Made by a program: the position numbers and the translations under genes | Notes under the pieces: generated by a model | The model's database searches: none | Told to the model about the DNA's origin: nothing | The model's input: only the letters and a program-made list of their open reading frames with translations | Part shown: positions 52,301 to 60,122 of the stretch, piece by piece | Layout of the letters: the number at the start of each line of letters is the position of its first letter | Numbering within the stretch: position 1 is the first letter of the stretch | Source of the DNA: Mycobacterium terramassiliense | GTDB lineage: Bacteria > Actinomycetota > Actinomycetes > Mycobacteriales > Mycobacteriaceae | DNA: 64,000 nt | Assembly (NCBI RefSeq): GCF_900157385.1 | Contig: NZ_LT717700.1 | Coordinates: forward strand, 310,001-374,000 | Direction of reading: 5' to 3'

Positions 52301-52495
52301 CGCGCCCACCCCGATCCGCCCCGAACCGGTAAGCAACAGAACCGATTCCGGCTTGACGCCCGCGCGTATCCGGGCGACCGCGGCGTCGACCAGCAGGCTG
52401 CTCTTGCCGGTGCCCGGCCCGCCCAGCACCCGCACCCGCCCGCGCAGTCCCGGTGCCAGAACGGCACGGGCCTCGTCGTCCCAGGTGAATGACAT
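49337..52495 (-). CDS. adnA: AdnA subunit of the AdnAB helicase-nuclease
   Basis: A 1052-residue partner of AdnB. Walker A is RVLGGPGTGKSSLLVDAAVA. The motif II region reads LLLVDDAQQLDPQAAG, with DDAQ in place of DExx, in keeping with the weaker motor of this subunit. The nuclease strand is GRLVIVDIKTGKTPVS. Near the C-terminus the cysteines of DGCTHCPILPCCPAH suit the iron-sulfur staple of AddB-like nucleases. The ATG at 52495 (MSFTWDDEARAV) is preferred to a TTG four codons upstream. The small acidic gene is divergent, with 85 bases between. Confidence 0.95.
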   Translation of the reverse strand: MSFTWDDEARAVLAPGLRGRVRVLGGPGTGKSSLLVDAAVARIRAGVKPESVLLLTGSGRIGVGARSALTTALLRSRSSGPCRAAVREPLVRTVHSYAYAVLRRAAERAGDAPPRLVTSAEQDAIIRELLAGDLADGPRAASAWPAHLRPALATAGFATELRNLLARCAERGVDPQELERLGRRCRRPEWTAAGKFARQYEQVMLLRAAVGTAAPQATTPALGAAELVGAALEAFAVDPELLAAERARIRLLLVDDAQQLDPQAAGLVRALAAGTEATLVAGDPNQAVFGFRGGEASGLSPASGWDPHDDDSPSVTLTVSHRCAPAVARAVSGIAGRLPGGSAGRHIDGTGPDDGSVTARLAASAHAEAAMIADALRRAHLIDGVPWSAMAVIVRSVPRAGARLPRALAAAGVPVAAPQASGALAGEPAVRALLTVLAAVADGLDGERALALLTGPIGRVDPVSLRQLRRTLQRADPDRAPGDFVGLLVEALQADAPCPGPQSRALARVRAVLDAAARCDRGGQDPRYTLWAAWHRSGLQRRWLSAAERGGPAGAQATRDLEAVTALFDITDHYVSRTPGASLRGLVEHVTALQLPAAGAEPASQVEQVRVLSAHAALGHEWDFVVIAGLQEGLWPNTVPRGGVLNTQRLLDVLDGVGGDASVRAPLLAEERRLLVSALGRARRRVLVTAVDADTGGADGEAALPSAFFSDIAQWAGRDGDPVAAQPVSAPRVLSTAALVGRLRGVVCAPQGAVDDDDRRCAAAQLARLAKAGVPGADPAGWHGLLPVSTSEPLRAGAEPVTLTPSTLQALNDCPLRWLAERHGGTNARDLRSTLGSVLHALIAQPDRTESELLAELDRAWKHLPFDARWHAANELARHRAMVQAFLEWRAQTRGELTEVGVEVEVDGTLGTPRDDGGEIRLRGRVDRLERDAAGRLVIVDIKTGKTPVSKDDAQQHAQLALYQLAVAEGMIAAGDEPGGARLLYVGKAGAAGATVREQDPLTAAARDEWRDLVRLAADASAGPQFVARRNDGCTHCPILPCCPAHAEGPAR

Positions 52496-52580
52496 GGCTG
52501 CATGCAATCACGAGGGTCTGACAAGATCGGGATACTGGGCTGAAGGAAACCGGAACGCTCGCGAGGCAAGGAGGGATTGG

Positions 52581-52787
52581 ATGGACTCCGATTTTCCAGG
52601 TCCCGACGACGGAGTGCCCGAAGCGGACGCCGCAGAACAGCAGCAGGCCGTCGACGCCGAGGACGAGGCCGGCTTGGACACTACGTACCTGGACAACGCC
52701 ACCGATCGCGATGCCAACGAAGCCGATGTGATCGAGCAGGCTTTCATCGTTCCCACCGACGACGATTGGGACGACAGCGACGGGTGA
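52581..52787 (+). CDS. Small acidic protein of unknown function
   Basis: A 68-residue, very acidic protein (MDSDFPGPDDGVPEADAAEQ to TDDDWDDSDG) without hydrophobic segments, probably disordered. An excellent ribosome site AGGAGG stands before the ATG. Its TGA overlaps the lipV start (GTGA), so it may serve to deliver ribosomes to lipV. I do not recognise a domain. Confidence 0.72.
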   Translation: MDSDFPGPDDGVPEADAAEQQQAVDAEDEAGLDTTYLDNATDRDANEADVIEQAFIVPTDDDWDDSDG

Positions 52788-53569
52788 GCGCCGACCTGCA
52801 CGTGCACCGCTACGGCCCGGCCGGCCCCGTGCGGATGCTCGCCATCCACGGGCTGACCGGTTACGGGGGTCGTTGGCGGCACCTGGCCGGCTACCTGCCC
52901 GAAATCGCCATCGCCGCACCGGATTTGCTCGGCCACGGGAGGTCGTCGTGGGCGGCGCCGTGGACCATCGACGCCAACGTCTCGGCGCTGTCGGGGCTGC
53001 TCGACACCGCCGCCGAGGCACCGGTGCCGGTGGTCGGCCATTCGTTCGGCGGCGGCCTGGCGCTGCACCTGGCCGCGGCCCGCCCGGACCGGGTGTCGGC
53101 GCTGCTGCTGCTCGACCCGGCGGTCGGCCTGGACGGCGGCTGGATGCGCCAGATCGCCGAGGCGATGTTCTCCTCCCCCGACTATCCCGACCCCGAGGAG
53201 GCCCGCCTGGAGAAGGCGACCGGCTCGTGGGCCGATGTGGACCCGGCGCTGCTGGCGTCCGAGATCGACGAGCACCTGGTCGAGCTGCCCAGCGGGCGGC
53301 ACCGCTGGCGGGTCAGCCTGCCGGCGATGATGTCGTATTGGAGCGAACTGGCCCGCGACGTCGTGCTGCCGCCGGCCGGGACGACCACGATCCTGGTGCG
53401 GGCCAAGCAGACCTCGCCGCCGTACGTGAGCGATCAACTGATCGAGGCGCTGCGGGAACGGCTGGGCTCCGATTTCGAGCTGCTGGATTTCGACTGCAAC
53501 CACATGGTGCCCCACGCCAAGCCCACCGAAACCGCGGCGCTGATCCGCGGGCTGATGGAAGACCGCTGA
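52784..53569 (+). CDS. lipV: Alpha/beta hydrolase LipV
   Basis: A 261-residue alpha/beta hydrolase. The oxyanion region is MLAIHGLTGYGGRWRHLAG, the nucleophile elbow VPVVGHSFGGGLALHLAA, and the catalytic histidine is in FDCNHMVPHAKPTET. The cap helices are short. Relatives are lipases, esterases or haloperoxidase-like enzymes; M. tuberculosis LipV (Rv3203) is annotated as an esterase/lipase. The GTG at 52784 overlaps the stop of the small acidic gene. The alkyltransferase-like gene follows after 2 bases, so three genes form an operon. Confidence 0.9.
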   Translation: MSADLHVHRYGPAGPVRMLAIHGLTGYGGRWRHLAGYLPEIAIAAPDLLGHGRSSWAAPWTIDANVSALSGLLDTAAEAPVPVVGHSFGGGLALHLAAARPDRVSALLLLDPAVGLDGGWMRQIAEAMFSSPDYPDPEEARLEKATGSWADVDPALLASEIDEHLVELPSGRHRWRVSLPAMMSYWSELARDVVLPPAGTTTILVRAKQTSPPYVSDQLIEALRERLGSDFELLDFDCNHMVPHAKPTETAALIRGLMEDR

Positions 53570-53571
53570 TA

Positions 53572-53895
53572 GTGGCGCCGGTGACCGATGAGCAGGTCGA
53601 GCGGGTGCGTTCGCTGGTCGCGGCGATTCCGTCCGGCCGGGTCGCCACCTACGGCGACATCGCTTCTGTCGCGGGGCTTTCCAGCCCTCGCATCGTCGGA
53701 TGGATCATGCGGACCGACTCCTCGGATCTGCCCTGGCACCGGGTGATCACCGCCTCCGGGCGCCCCGCGCGGCACCTGAGGACCCGACAGCTGGAATTGC
53801 TGCGCGCCGAAGGGGTGCTGTCCGTCGACGGCAGGATCGCGCTCGACGAGGTCCGCTACGAGTTTGCGGGCGATCGCAAGCCCGGCAAGACCTAA
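53572..53895 (+). CDS. Alkyltransferase-like protein (ATL), Ogt domain without catalytic cysteine
   Basis: A 107-residue protein equal to the C-terminal DNA-binding half of O6-alkylguanine transferases. It has VRSLVAAIPSGRVATYGDIA, SPRIVGWIMRTDSSDLPWHRVITASGR, and RRLEx-like helices. The active-site motif PCHRV is PWHRV, so it cannot transfer alkyl groups. Such ATL proteins bind O6-alkylguanine and hand it to nucleotide excision repair, which is known for Atl1 and eAtl. The start is GTG 53572 or the GTG three codons on. It follows lipV by 2 bases, and its end overlaps the convergent TIGR02569 gene by 4. Confidence 0.9.
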   Translation: MAPVTDEQVERVRSLVAAIPSGRVATYGDIASVAGLSSPRIVGWIMRTDSSDLPWHRVITASGRPARHLRTRQLELLRAEGVLSVDGRIALDEVRYEFAGDRKPGKT

Positions 53896-54746
53896 AGCAC
53901 CAGCCGGACCAGGGCCGCCGTGCGCGCCAGGCCAGGAAACGCCTCGGCGGTCGAGCGCGGGTGCAGCGCGTGGACCGCAAGACGAAACATCAACGCCCGC
54001 AACAGCATCTGGGGCCACTCCGGCAGTGCGTTCCACCGTTCGATGAGCCCGTCGTCGGCCTCGCCCCAGGACAGCGCGTCGACGACGGCGACGCCCGCGG
54101 CCCACGAGGCCGGCCGCCAGTAGGGTGTGATGTCGGTGATCCCCGGCGCCGCCGTGCCGATGAAAAGCACCGTGCCGTAGAGGTCTCCGTGCACCAGCTG
54201 GTTGGGGCTCTTGGTCGGCCTGCGCAGCGTGGCCAATTGGTTGATCAGCTCGACGGATCGCTCGGCGTCCGCCGACGGCGGGGCGGTGCGCGCGCCCGGC
54301 GGCACGGATGCCAGCGGCCGCTCCTCCCACGCGGCGCGGTCGGCGGCGATGAAGACGTCGACGTCGGACCAGGGCGCGGTGGGCCCCTGGGTCAAAAAGC
54401 GGGGGCGTTCGAGTTTGCCGGTCGCCTCGTGCAGCCGGACCGCCGCCGAGACGACTTCGTCATGCCTGGGCTCGGGCGTTCCGGCGACGAAGGTGTCCGC
54501 CCGCCACCCGGACACCACATACCGCCCGTCGGTGGAGCGAACCGGCCGGGCCAGCCGGACGCCGTCCACGAACAGCGTCTCCCGCACCCGGGCCGACCAG
54601 GCCGCGCGGGCGTGGTCGGCCACGATCGACAGCACGACTTCGCCGCATCGCCAGCCACCCTCCCAACTGGCGCCCAACGGGACGGGCTTGACGCCGGTCA
54701 AACCAAACGCCGCCAGCACATGCTCCGGCGGTGGCTCGACTGTCAC
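53892..54746 (-). CDS. TIGR02569-family protein, aminoglycoside-phosphotransferase-like
   Basis: A 284-residue protein with a distant kinase/phosphotransferase fold. LVHGDLYGTVLFIGTAAPGI is in the place of the catalytic HxDxxxxN loop, followed by ITDITPYWRPASWAAGVAVVDAL. The aspartate and asparagine of active enzymes are partly altered (HGDLYGTVLF), so activity is uncertain. It matches the actinobacterial family I recall as TIGR02569 (Rv3205c). It lies downstream of moeZ on the same strand, 36 bases away. Confidence 0.82.
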   Translation of the reverse strand: MTVEPPPEHVLAAFGLTGVKPVPLGASWEGGWRCGEVVLSIVADHARAAWSARVRETLFVDGVRLARPVRSTDGRYVVSGWRADTFVAGTPEPRHDEVVSAAVRLHEATGKLERPRFLTQGPTAPWSDVDVFIAADRAAWEERPLASVPPGARTAPPSADAERSVELINQLATLRRPTKSPNQLVHGDLYGTVLFIGTAAPGITDITPYWRPASWAAGVAVVDALSWGEADDGLIERWNALPEWPQMLLRALMFRLAVHALHPRSTAEAFPGLARTAALVRLVL

Positions 54747-54782
54747 ACGGGTAGCGTAATGGAGCCTGACGGGGCAAATGGC

Positions 54783-55970
54783 TCAGTACATGACCATGTC
54801 GGGCTGCATCTGTTCGGCCCACGCCACGATGCCGCCCTGCAAATGGACCGCGTCGGAGAAACCGGCCTTCTTCACGGCGGCCAGCGCCTCGGCCGAGCGC
54901 ACGCCGGTCTTGCAGTACAGCACCGCCGTGCGGTCGTGGGGCAGCTGCGCCAGCCCCTCACCGGAACTGAGCAACGACTGCGGGATCAGCCGGGCGCCCT
55001 CGATGTGGTTGATGTCCCACTCCGCCTGCTCGCGGACGTCGATCAGGGCGAGCTTCTTGCCCGAATCCAGCAACTCGCGCAGCTCGCGCGGCGTGATCGC
55101 GGAGCCCTCGGCGCCACCGTCGGGCAGCGCGCCGCAGAAGTCCTCGTAGTCGATCAGCTCGGTGATCCGCGGCCTGGAAGCGTCCGACGGGTCCTTGCGA
55201 ACCCGGATGGTGCGGTAGCTCATCTGCAGCGCGTCGTAGATCATCAGCCGGCCCAGCAGCGATTCGCCGATCCCGGTGATCAGCTTGATCGCCTCGGTGC
55301 CCATCACCGACGCGATGGAGGCGCAGACGATGCCCAGCACCCCGCCCTCGGCGCAGGAGGGCACCGTGCCGGGTGGTGGCGGCTCCGGGTAGAGGTCGCG
55401 GTAGTTCAGGCCCCGCCCGCCGGGGGCGTCCTCCCAGAACACCGACGCCTGGCCCTCGAATCGGTAGATCGACCCCCACACGTACGGCTTTTTGGCCAGC
55501 ACCGCGGCGTCGTTGACCAGGTACCGGGTGGCGAAATTGTCCGCGCCGTCCACGATCAGGTCGTATTGGCTGAACAGCTCGACGGCGTTGGCCGCCTCCA
55601 GCCGGAACTCGTGCAATCGCACGTCGACCAGCGGGTTGATGGCCGCGATCGAGTCGCGCGCGGACTGGGCCTTGGGCCGCCCGACGTCGGCGGTGCCGTG
55701 GATGATCTGGCGGTGCAGGTTGGACTCGTCGACGACGTCGAAGTCGACGATGCCGAGCGTGCCGACCCCGGCCGCGGCCAGGTACAGCAGCGCGGGGGCG
55801 CCGAGGCCGCCGGCCCCGATCACCAACACCCGGGCGTTTTTCAGCCGCTTCTGACCGTCGACGCCCAGGTCGGGAATGATCAGGTGACGGCTGTAGCGGG
55901 CCACCTCATCGCGACTCAGCTCGGCCGCGGGCTCGACCAGCGGCGGCAGTGGCGTCTGCGATGTCGACAC
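54783..55970 (-). CDS. moeZ: Adenylyltransferase/sulfurtransferase MoeZ
   Basis: A 395-residue fusion of a ThiF/MoeB E1-like domain and a rhodanese domain. The E1 part has VLVIGAGGLGAPALLYLAAAG, DFDVVDESNLHRQIIHG, DGADNFATRYLVNDAA and CAEGGVLGIVCASIASVMG. The rhodanese part has LALIDVREQAEWDINHI, with the active-site cysteine in VLYCKTGVRSAEAL. MoeZ activates and sulfurates ubiquitin-like sulfur carriers (MoaD, CysO, ThiS-like). The GTG at 55970 has GAGGAGA upstream. It is followed by the TIGR02569 gene. Confidence 0.95.
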   Translation of the reverse strand: MSTSQTPLPPLVEPAAELSRDEVARYSRHLIIPDLGVDGQKRLKNARVLVIGAGGLGAPALLYLAAAGVGTLGIVDFDVVDESNLHRQIIHGTADVGRPKAQSARDSIAAINPLVDVRLHEFRLEAANAVELFSQYDLIVDGADNFATRYLVNDAAVLAKKPYVWGSIYRFEGQASVFWEDAPGGRGLNYRDLYPEPPPPGTVPSCAEGGVLGIVCASIASVMGTEAIKLITGIGESLLGRLMIYDALQMSYRTIRVRKDPSDASRPRITELIDYEDFCGALPDGGAEGSAITPRELRELLDSGKKLALIDVREQAEWDINHIEGARLIPQSLLSSGEGLAQLPHDRTAVLYCKTGVRSAEALAAVKKAGFSDAVHLQGGIVAWAEQMQPDMVMY

Positions 55971-56069
55971 CAAACATCTCCTCGGTAGCTTCGTCAGCTC
56001 TATCCATCGAAACAGCTGCCCGGATCAACGGCAAACGACCGGGGTCGCTTCCCGCAGCCGGGCGCCGAG

Positions 56070-57095
56070 TCAGGCGATCGGGTACGGCCAGGGATTGAAT
56101 CGGCAGGTCTTGCCGTCGGCCTTGACGACGTCGGGGTCGAACTTGGCGGCGTCGTCGTTCGACGTGGAGAACGTCTGCTGCATCATCACCGGCGCCAGGC
56201 CGCCCTGCTGCTCGCAGGGCTCGTGACGCACGTACCCGATGGCGTGGCCGACCTCGTGGTTGATCACGTACTGCCGATACGAGCCGACGTCACCCTCGAA
56301 CGGCACGGCCCCGCGCACCCAGCGCGCCTCGTTGATGAAGACCCGCGCCTCCCGATTGGGCCCGTAAACCGGGTTGTAGCAGGACGTCTCCAGGCGGAAT
56401 TCATAGCCGCACCCGCCGCGCACCGTCACCGGCGACACGAGCGAGATGCGGAAGTCGGGCTTGCCGTTATCGATGCGCACGAACGCGAACTGCGGGTTGT
56501 GCGTCCAGCCCTTGGGGTTGCCCAGCGTCTGCTCGACCATCTGGGCGAAGGCCTCGTCGCCGCCGAACATCGTGGCGTCGATGCCGTTTTCGACCTCGAC
56601 GGTGTAGCGGAACACCTTGGCGGTGCCCTGGCCGATCTGCGGCGTCATGCCCGGCACGATGTGCCATGTCTTGTCGCCCGCCTCGGTGAACGGGCCGCCG
56701 TCGGGCAGCGTGCCGGCGGGCAGGTTCGCGTCGAATGCGGCCAGCCCGCGCGGCGGCGCGTCGATGATCGACGTGCCGACGGCGCCGATGTCCGGGGTGC
56801 CCTGAATGGATTGCGTCGCCGTCGGTTTCGGCGCGCCGGTGCCGGTGACGGTCTGATAGATCACCAGCCCGGTAAGCACCACCAAGGCGGGCAAAGCGTA
56901 CGCGCGCCAGCCATAGGTGGAAACGAACCGGCCCAACCACGTCTGCTTGCGCCATTGGCGCGGGCGCTCGCGGTCGGCCCGGGTGCGTCCGGCGTCCCGG
57001 GCGATGGGGTCGCGCAGGGCCCGCAGTGGTTCGCGCCACTCGTCGCGCAGCACCGGAGCCCGACCGGTGCCACGCACGGGTCGCTGGGACGTCAT
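56070..57095 (-). CDS. DUF3152 membrane-anchored metalloprotease-like protein (Rv3207c-like)
   Basis: A 341-residue protein. A basic cytoplasmic N-terminus of about 70 residues is followed by one transmembrane helix (YALPALVVLTGLVIYQTV). The exported domain contains VINHEVGHAIGYVRHEPC, a perfect HExxHxxGxxxH zinc site like that of metzincins, plus cysteines that may form disulfides (GGCGYEFRLETSCYNP). The family is DUF3152 and uncharacterised. GGGGAA precedes the ATG at 57095; the N-terminus is longer than the roughly 285 aa I recall for Rv3207c, so a later start is possible. It is divergent from a TetR gene. Confidence 0.85.
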   Translation of the reverse strand: MTSQRPVRGTGRAPVLRDEWREPLRALRDPIARDAGRTRADRERPRQWRKQTWLGRFVSTYGWRAYALPALVVLTGLVIYQTVTGTGAPKPTATQSIQGTPDIGAVGTSIIDAPPRGLAAFDANLPAGTLPDGGPFTEAGDKTWHIVPGMTPQIGQGTAKVFRYTVEVENGIDATMFGGDEAFAQMVEQTLGNPKGWTHNPQFAFVRIDNGKPDFRISLVSPVTVRGGCGYEFRLETSCYNPVYGPNREARVFINEARWVRGAVPFEGDVGSYRQYVINHEVGHAIGYVRHEPCEQQGGLAPVMMQQTFSTSNDDAAKFDPDVVKADGKTCRFNPWPYPIA

Positions 57096-57232
57096 TTCCC
57101 CAGGATTGCACAGCGGGCACCGCGACCACCCTTGGCGCGCCCGAATCCGCCCCACGACACCGCTTCTGCCAGCGCCGACGGCCGCGATGGCAATCACACA
57201 GGCGGCGCGGGTAGTAATGTCTTTGCGACTAG

Positions 57233-58232
<1,000 letters not shown>

Positions 58233-58441
58233 GGTGGCCCCTTCCCGTTGGCGTTGAACTTCGCAGACGCGTCAGCAGCAGGCTAATGGACGCCCCCACG
58301 CGGCATGTCCCCCCGGGGCCCGGTTCGCGGTAAGCGAAACGCGGTCGCCCGCAGATAACGATTCGCTCCCAGCTCGGCCACCATGCCGCGCACCGCCCTG
58401 GCCCAGCAATTCACATCGCTACCATCGGCACCATCAGACAC

Positions 58442-59134
58442 ATGGTCACCGATCGTCTCGGCCCAGTTCACGACTACCCCGAAGACGACTACGACGGAGC
58501 CGACACCGACGTCCTGGACGGCTACGGCGACCTGGCCTGGCCGGCCGACACCCGCTGGCGCCCGGCCGCCGCGATCCTGGGCGCGGTGGTGGCCGTCGGC
58601 GCCATCGCCACCGCCGTCATCATCAACAGCGGCGACAGCGCGACGACCAAGGCGACCGTCGGGCCGCCCGTTCCGCCGCCGCTGACCTCCGCGGCCCCCG
58701 CGCCCAAGACGACCGCCCCACCCAGCGTGTCGCGGGCTCCGCTGCCGCCCGAGACGGTGACCACCGTGGCGCCGCCGCCCAGCGCGTCACCGCGCCCGGT
58801 GCCGTCGCAGACGCCGACCGCCGCGCCGCCGCCGCCGGGCACCCCGCCCCCGGTCGCGCTGAACCCGCGGACCGTCGTCTACAGCGTGACCGGGACAAAG
58901 CAGCTGCTGGACCTGGTCAACGTCGTCTACACCGACGCCCGGGGTTACCCGCATTCGGAGTTCAACGTGTCGCTGCCGTGGTCGAAGGTGATCGTCCTGA
59001 ATCCGGGTGTGGCGACGGTGTCGGTGGTCGCGACCAGCTTCTACGGCCAGCTCAATTGCTCGGTCGTCAATGCCGCCGGCCAGCCGGTGGTGGTGTCGGC
59101 CAACAACGGCGTCGTGGCGACCTGCACCCGTTGA
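58442..59134 (+). CDS. MmpS-like membrane protein with Pro/Thr linker (Rv3209-like)
   Basis: A 230-residue protein. An acidic cytoplasmic N-terminus (HDYPEDDYDGADTD) is followed by one transmembrane helix (PAAAILGAVVAVGAIATAVII), a 75-residue Pro/Ser/Thr/Ala linker, and a C-terminal beta domain. The last, TVVYSVTGTKQLLDLVNVVY to SVVNAAGQPVVVS, matches the exported domain of MmpS proteins, the accessory partners of MmpL transporters. No mmpL gene is adjacent. In M. tuberculosis, Rv3209 takes the same place. A role in exported lipid or siderophore handling is possible but not shown. Confidence 0.82.
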   Translation: MVTDRLGPVHDYPEDDYDGADTDVLDGYGDLAWPADTRWRPAAAILGAVVAVGAIATAVIINSGDSATTKATVGPPVPPPLTSAAPAPKTTAPPSVSRAPLPPETVTTVAPPPSASPRPVPSQTPTAAPPPPGTPPPVALNPRTVVYSVTGTKQLLDLVNVVYTDARGYPHSEFNVSLPWSKVIVLNPGVATVSVVATSFYGQLNCSVVNAAGQPVVVSANNGVVATCTR

Positions 59135-59146
59135 CGCGGTTTCGGG

Positions 59147-59866
59147 TCAGCTCAAACCGAGTTCGCGCATCCGCCGGTCGTGCGTCTGCTGCAGCCGGTC
59201 GAAGAACGCGGTGAGCTGGCCCAAGCCCCCGGGTCCGGAGACCACCAGGTCGACCAGCTCGTCGTGCTCGGCCAGCACGTACTGCGCCTGCGTGATCGCC
59301 TCGCCGAACAGGCGACGAGACCACAGCGCCAGCCGGCTGCGCTGCTTGCCGCTGGACGTCACCGCGGCGCGCACCTCGGCGACCACGAACTGCGAGTGCC
59401 CGGTCTCCGCCAGGGCCGCGCGAACGACGTCGGCGATCTCGTCGGGCAGCCCGTCGGCGATCTCGAGGTAGAGGTCGGCGGCCAGCGCGTCACCCACGTA
59501 GGTCTTGACCAGGGCCTCCAACCACGTACTCGGCATCGTCAGCCGGTGGTAGTTCTCCAGCGCCGAGACGTACTTCGACATGGCCGTCACGACGTCGACG
59601 CCACGGCGTTCCAGCGCGTCGTGCAGCAGCTCATAGTGCTGCATTTCGGCGGCGGCCATGCTCGCCATCGAGATCCGCCCGCGCAGATCGGGCGCCATCC
59701 GCGCCTCGTCCGTGAGCCGGTAGAACGCGGCGACCTCGCCGTAGGCCAACACGGCGAACAACTCGTTGACGCCCGGGTGATCTGCCGACAGCCGAGAAGC
59801 GGGCGGATCGTCTACCTGGTCGGCTTCCAGATCGGCTCCGGAGGGCCCGGAAAAGGGCGGGGTCAT
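59147..59866 (-). CDS. Ferritin-like-fold protein (Rv3210c-like)
   Basis: A 239-residue helical protein of the ferritin-like superfamily. Helix motifs are ELFAVLAYGEVAAFYRLTDEA, SMASMAAAEMQHYELLHDAL, VGDALAADLYLEIADGL and RAALAETGHSQFVV. The EVAAFYR, ExxH (AEMQHYE) and ETGHSQF segments sit where di-iron carboxylate and histidine ligands are expected, so an iron-dependent hydroxylase like MiaE is possible. The first 28 residues look disordered. It is divergent from rhlE and convergent with the MmpS-like gene. Confidence 0.82.
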   Translation of the reverse strand: MTPPFSGPSGADLEADQVDDPPASRLSADHPGVNELFAVLAYGEVAAFYRLTDEARMAPDLRGRISMASMAAAEMQHYELLHDALERRGVDVVTAMSKYVSALENYHRLTMPSTWLEALVKTYVGDALAADLYLEIADGLPDEIADVVRAALAETGHSQFVVAEVRAAVTSSGKQRSRLALWSRRLFGEAITQAQYVLAEHDELVDLVVSGPGGLGQLTAFFDRLQQTHDRRMRELGLS

Positions 59867-59979
59867 GGCAACACTGTAGTCGGCGGGATTAGGACAAAAT
59901 GGGTGCCAGCTTTCGACCAGCTATCATGGACACAGGCATTGGCCGAATTCTTCAATCTCCAACCGCCAGTGCCGGCGAA

Positions 59980-60060
59980 ATGTGCGTGCACAGCTGGCCC
60001 AGCCTGTTACAGGGCCGCGACTCGGCGACGTATCCGGAGTCGGAACTCGTGCGCGCGTGA
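59980..60060 (+). CDS. Leader ORF 1 upstream of rhlE
   Basis: A 26-codon ORF, MCVHSWPSLLQGRDSATYPE and on to LVRA, ending with TGA at 60058-60060. That stop overlaps the GTG of the second leader ORF (GTGA). A TATCAT hexamer at about 59922 upstream could be the -10 element of the promoter. Coding is inferred from the chain of overlaps; the peptide has no known relatives that I recognise. Confidence 0.4.
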   Translation: MCVHSWPSLLQGRDSATYPESELVRA

Positions 60061-60122
60061 CCGCGACAGAGAACACCGACAGCACCGATACCGTCCCCGA
60101 AAGGCTTGTCCCCCGCGTATGA
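60057..60122 (+). CDS. Leader ORF 2 overlapping rhlE start
   Basis: A 21-codon ORF, GTG start, reading VTATENTDSTDTVPERLVPR and ending with TGA at 60120-60122. The stop overlaps the rhlE ATG (ATGA), and its start overlaps the stop of leader ORF 1 (GTGA). The arrangement makes rhlE translation depend on ribosomes finishing this peptide, since rhlE has no good ribosome site of its own. Confidence 0.5.
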   Translation: MTATENTDSTDTVPERLVPRV

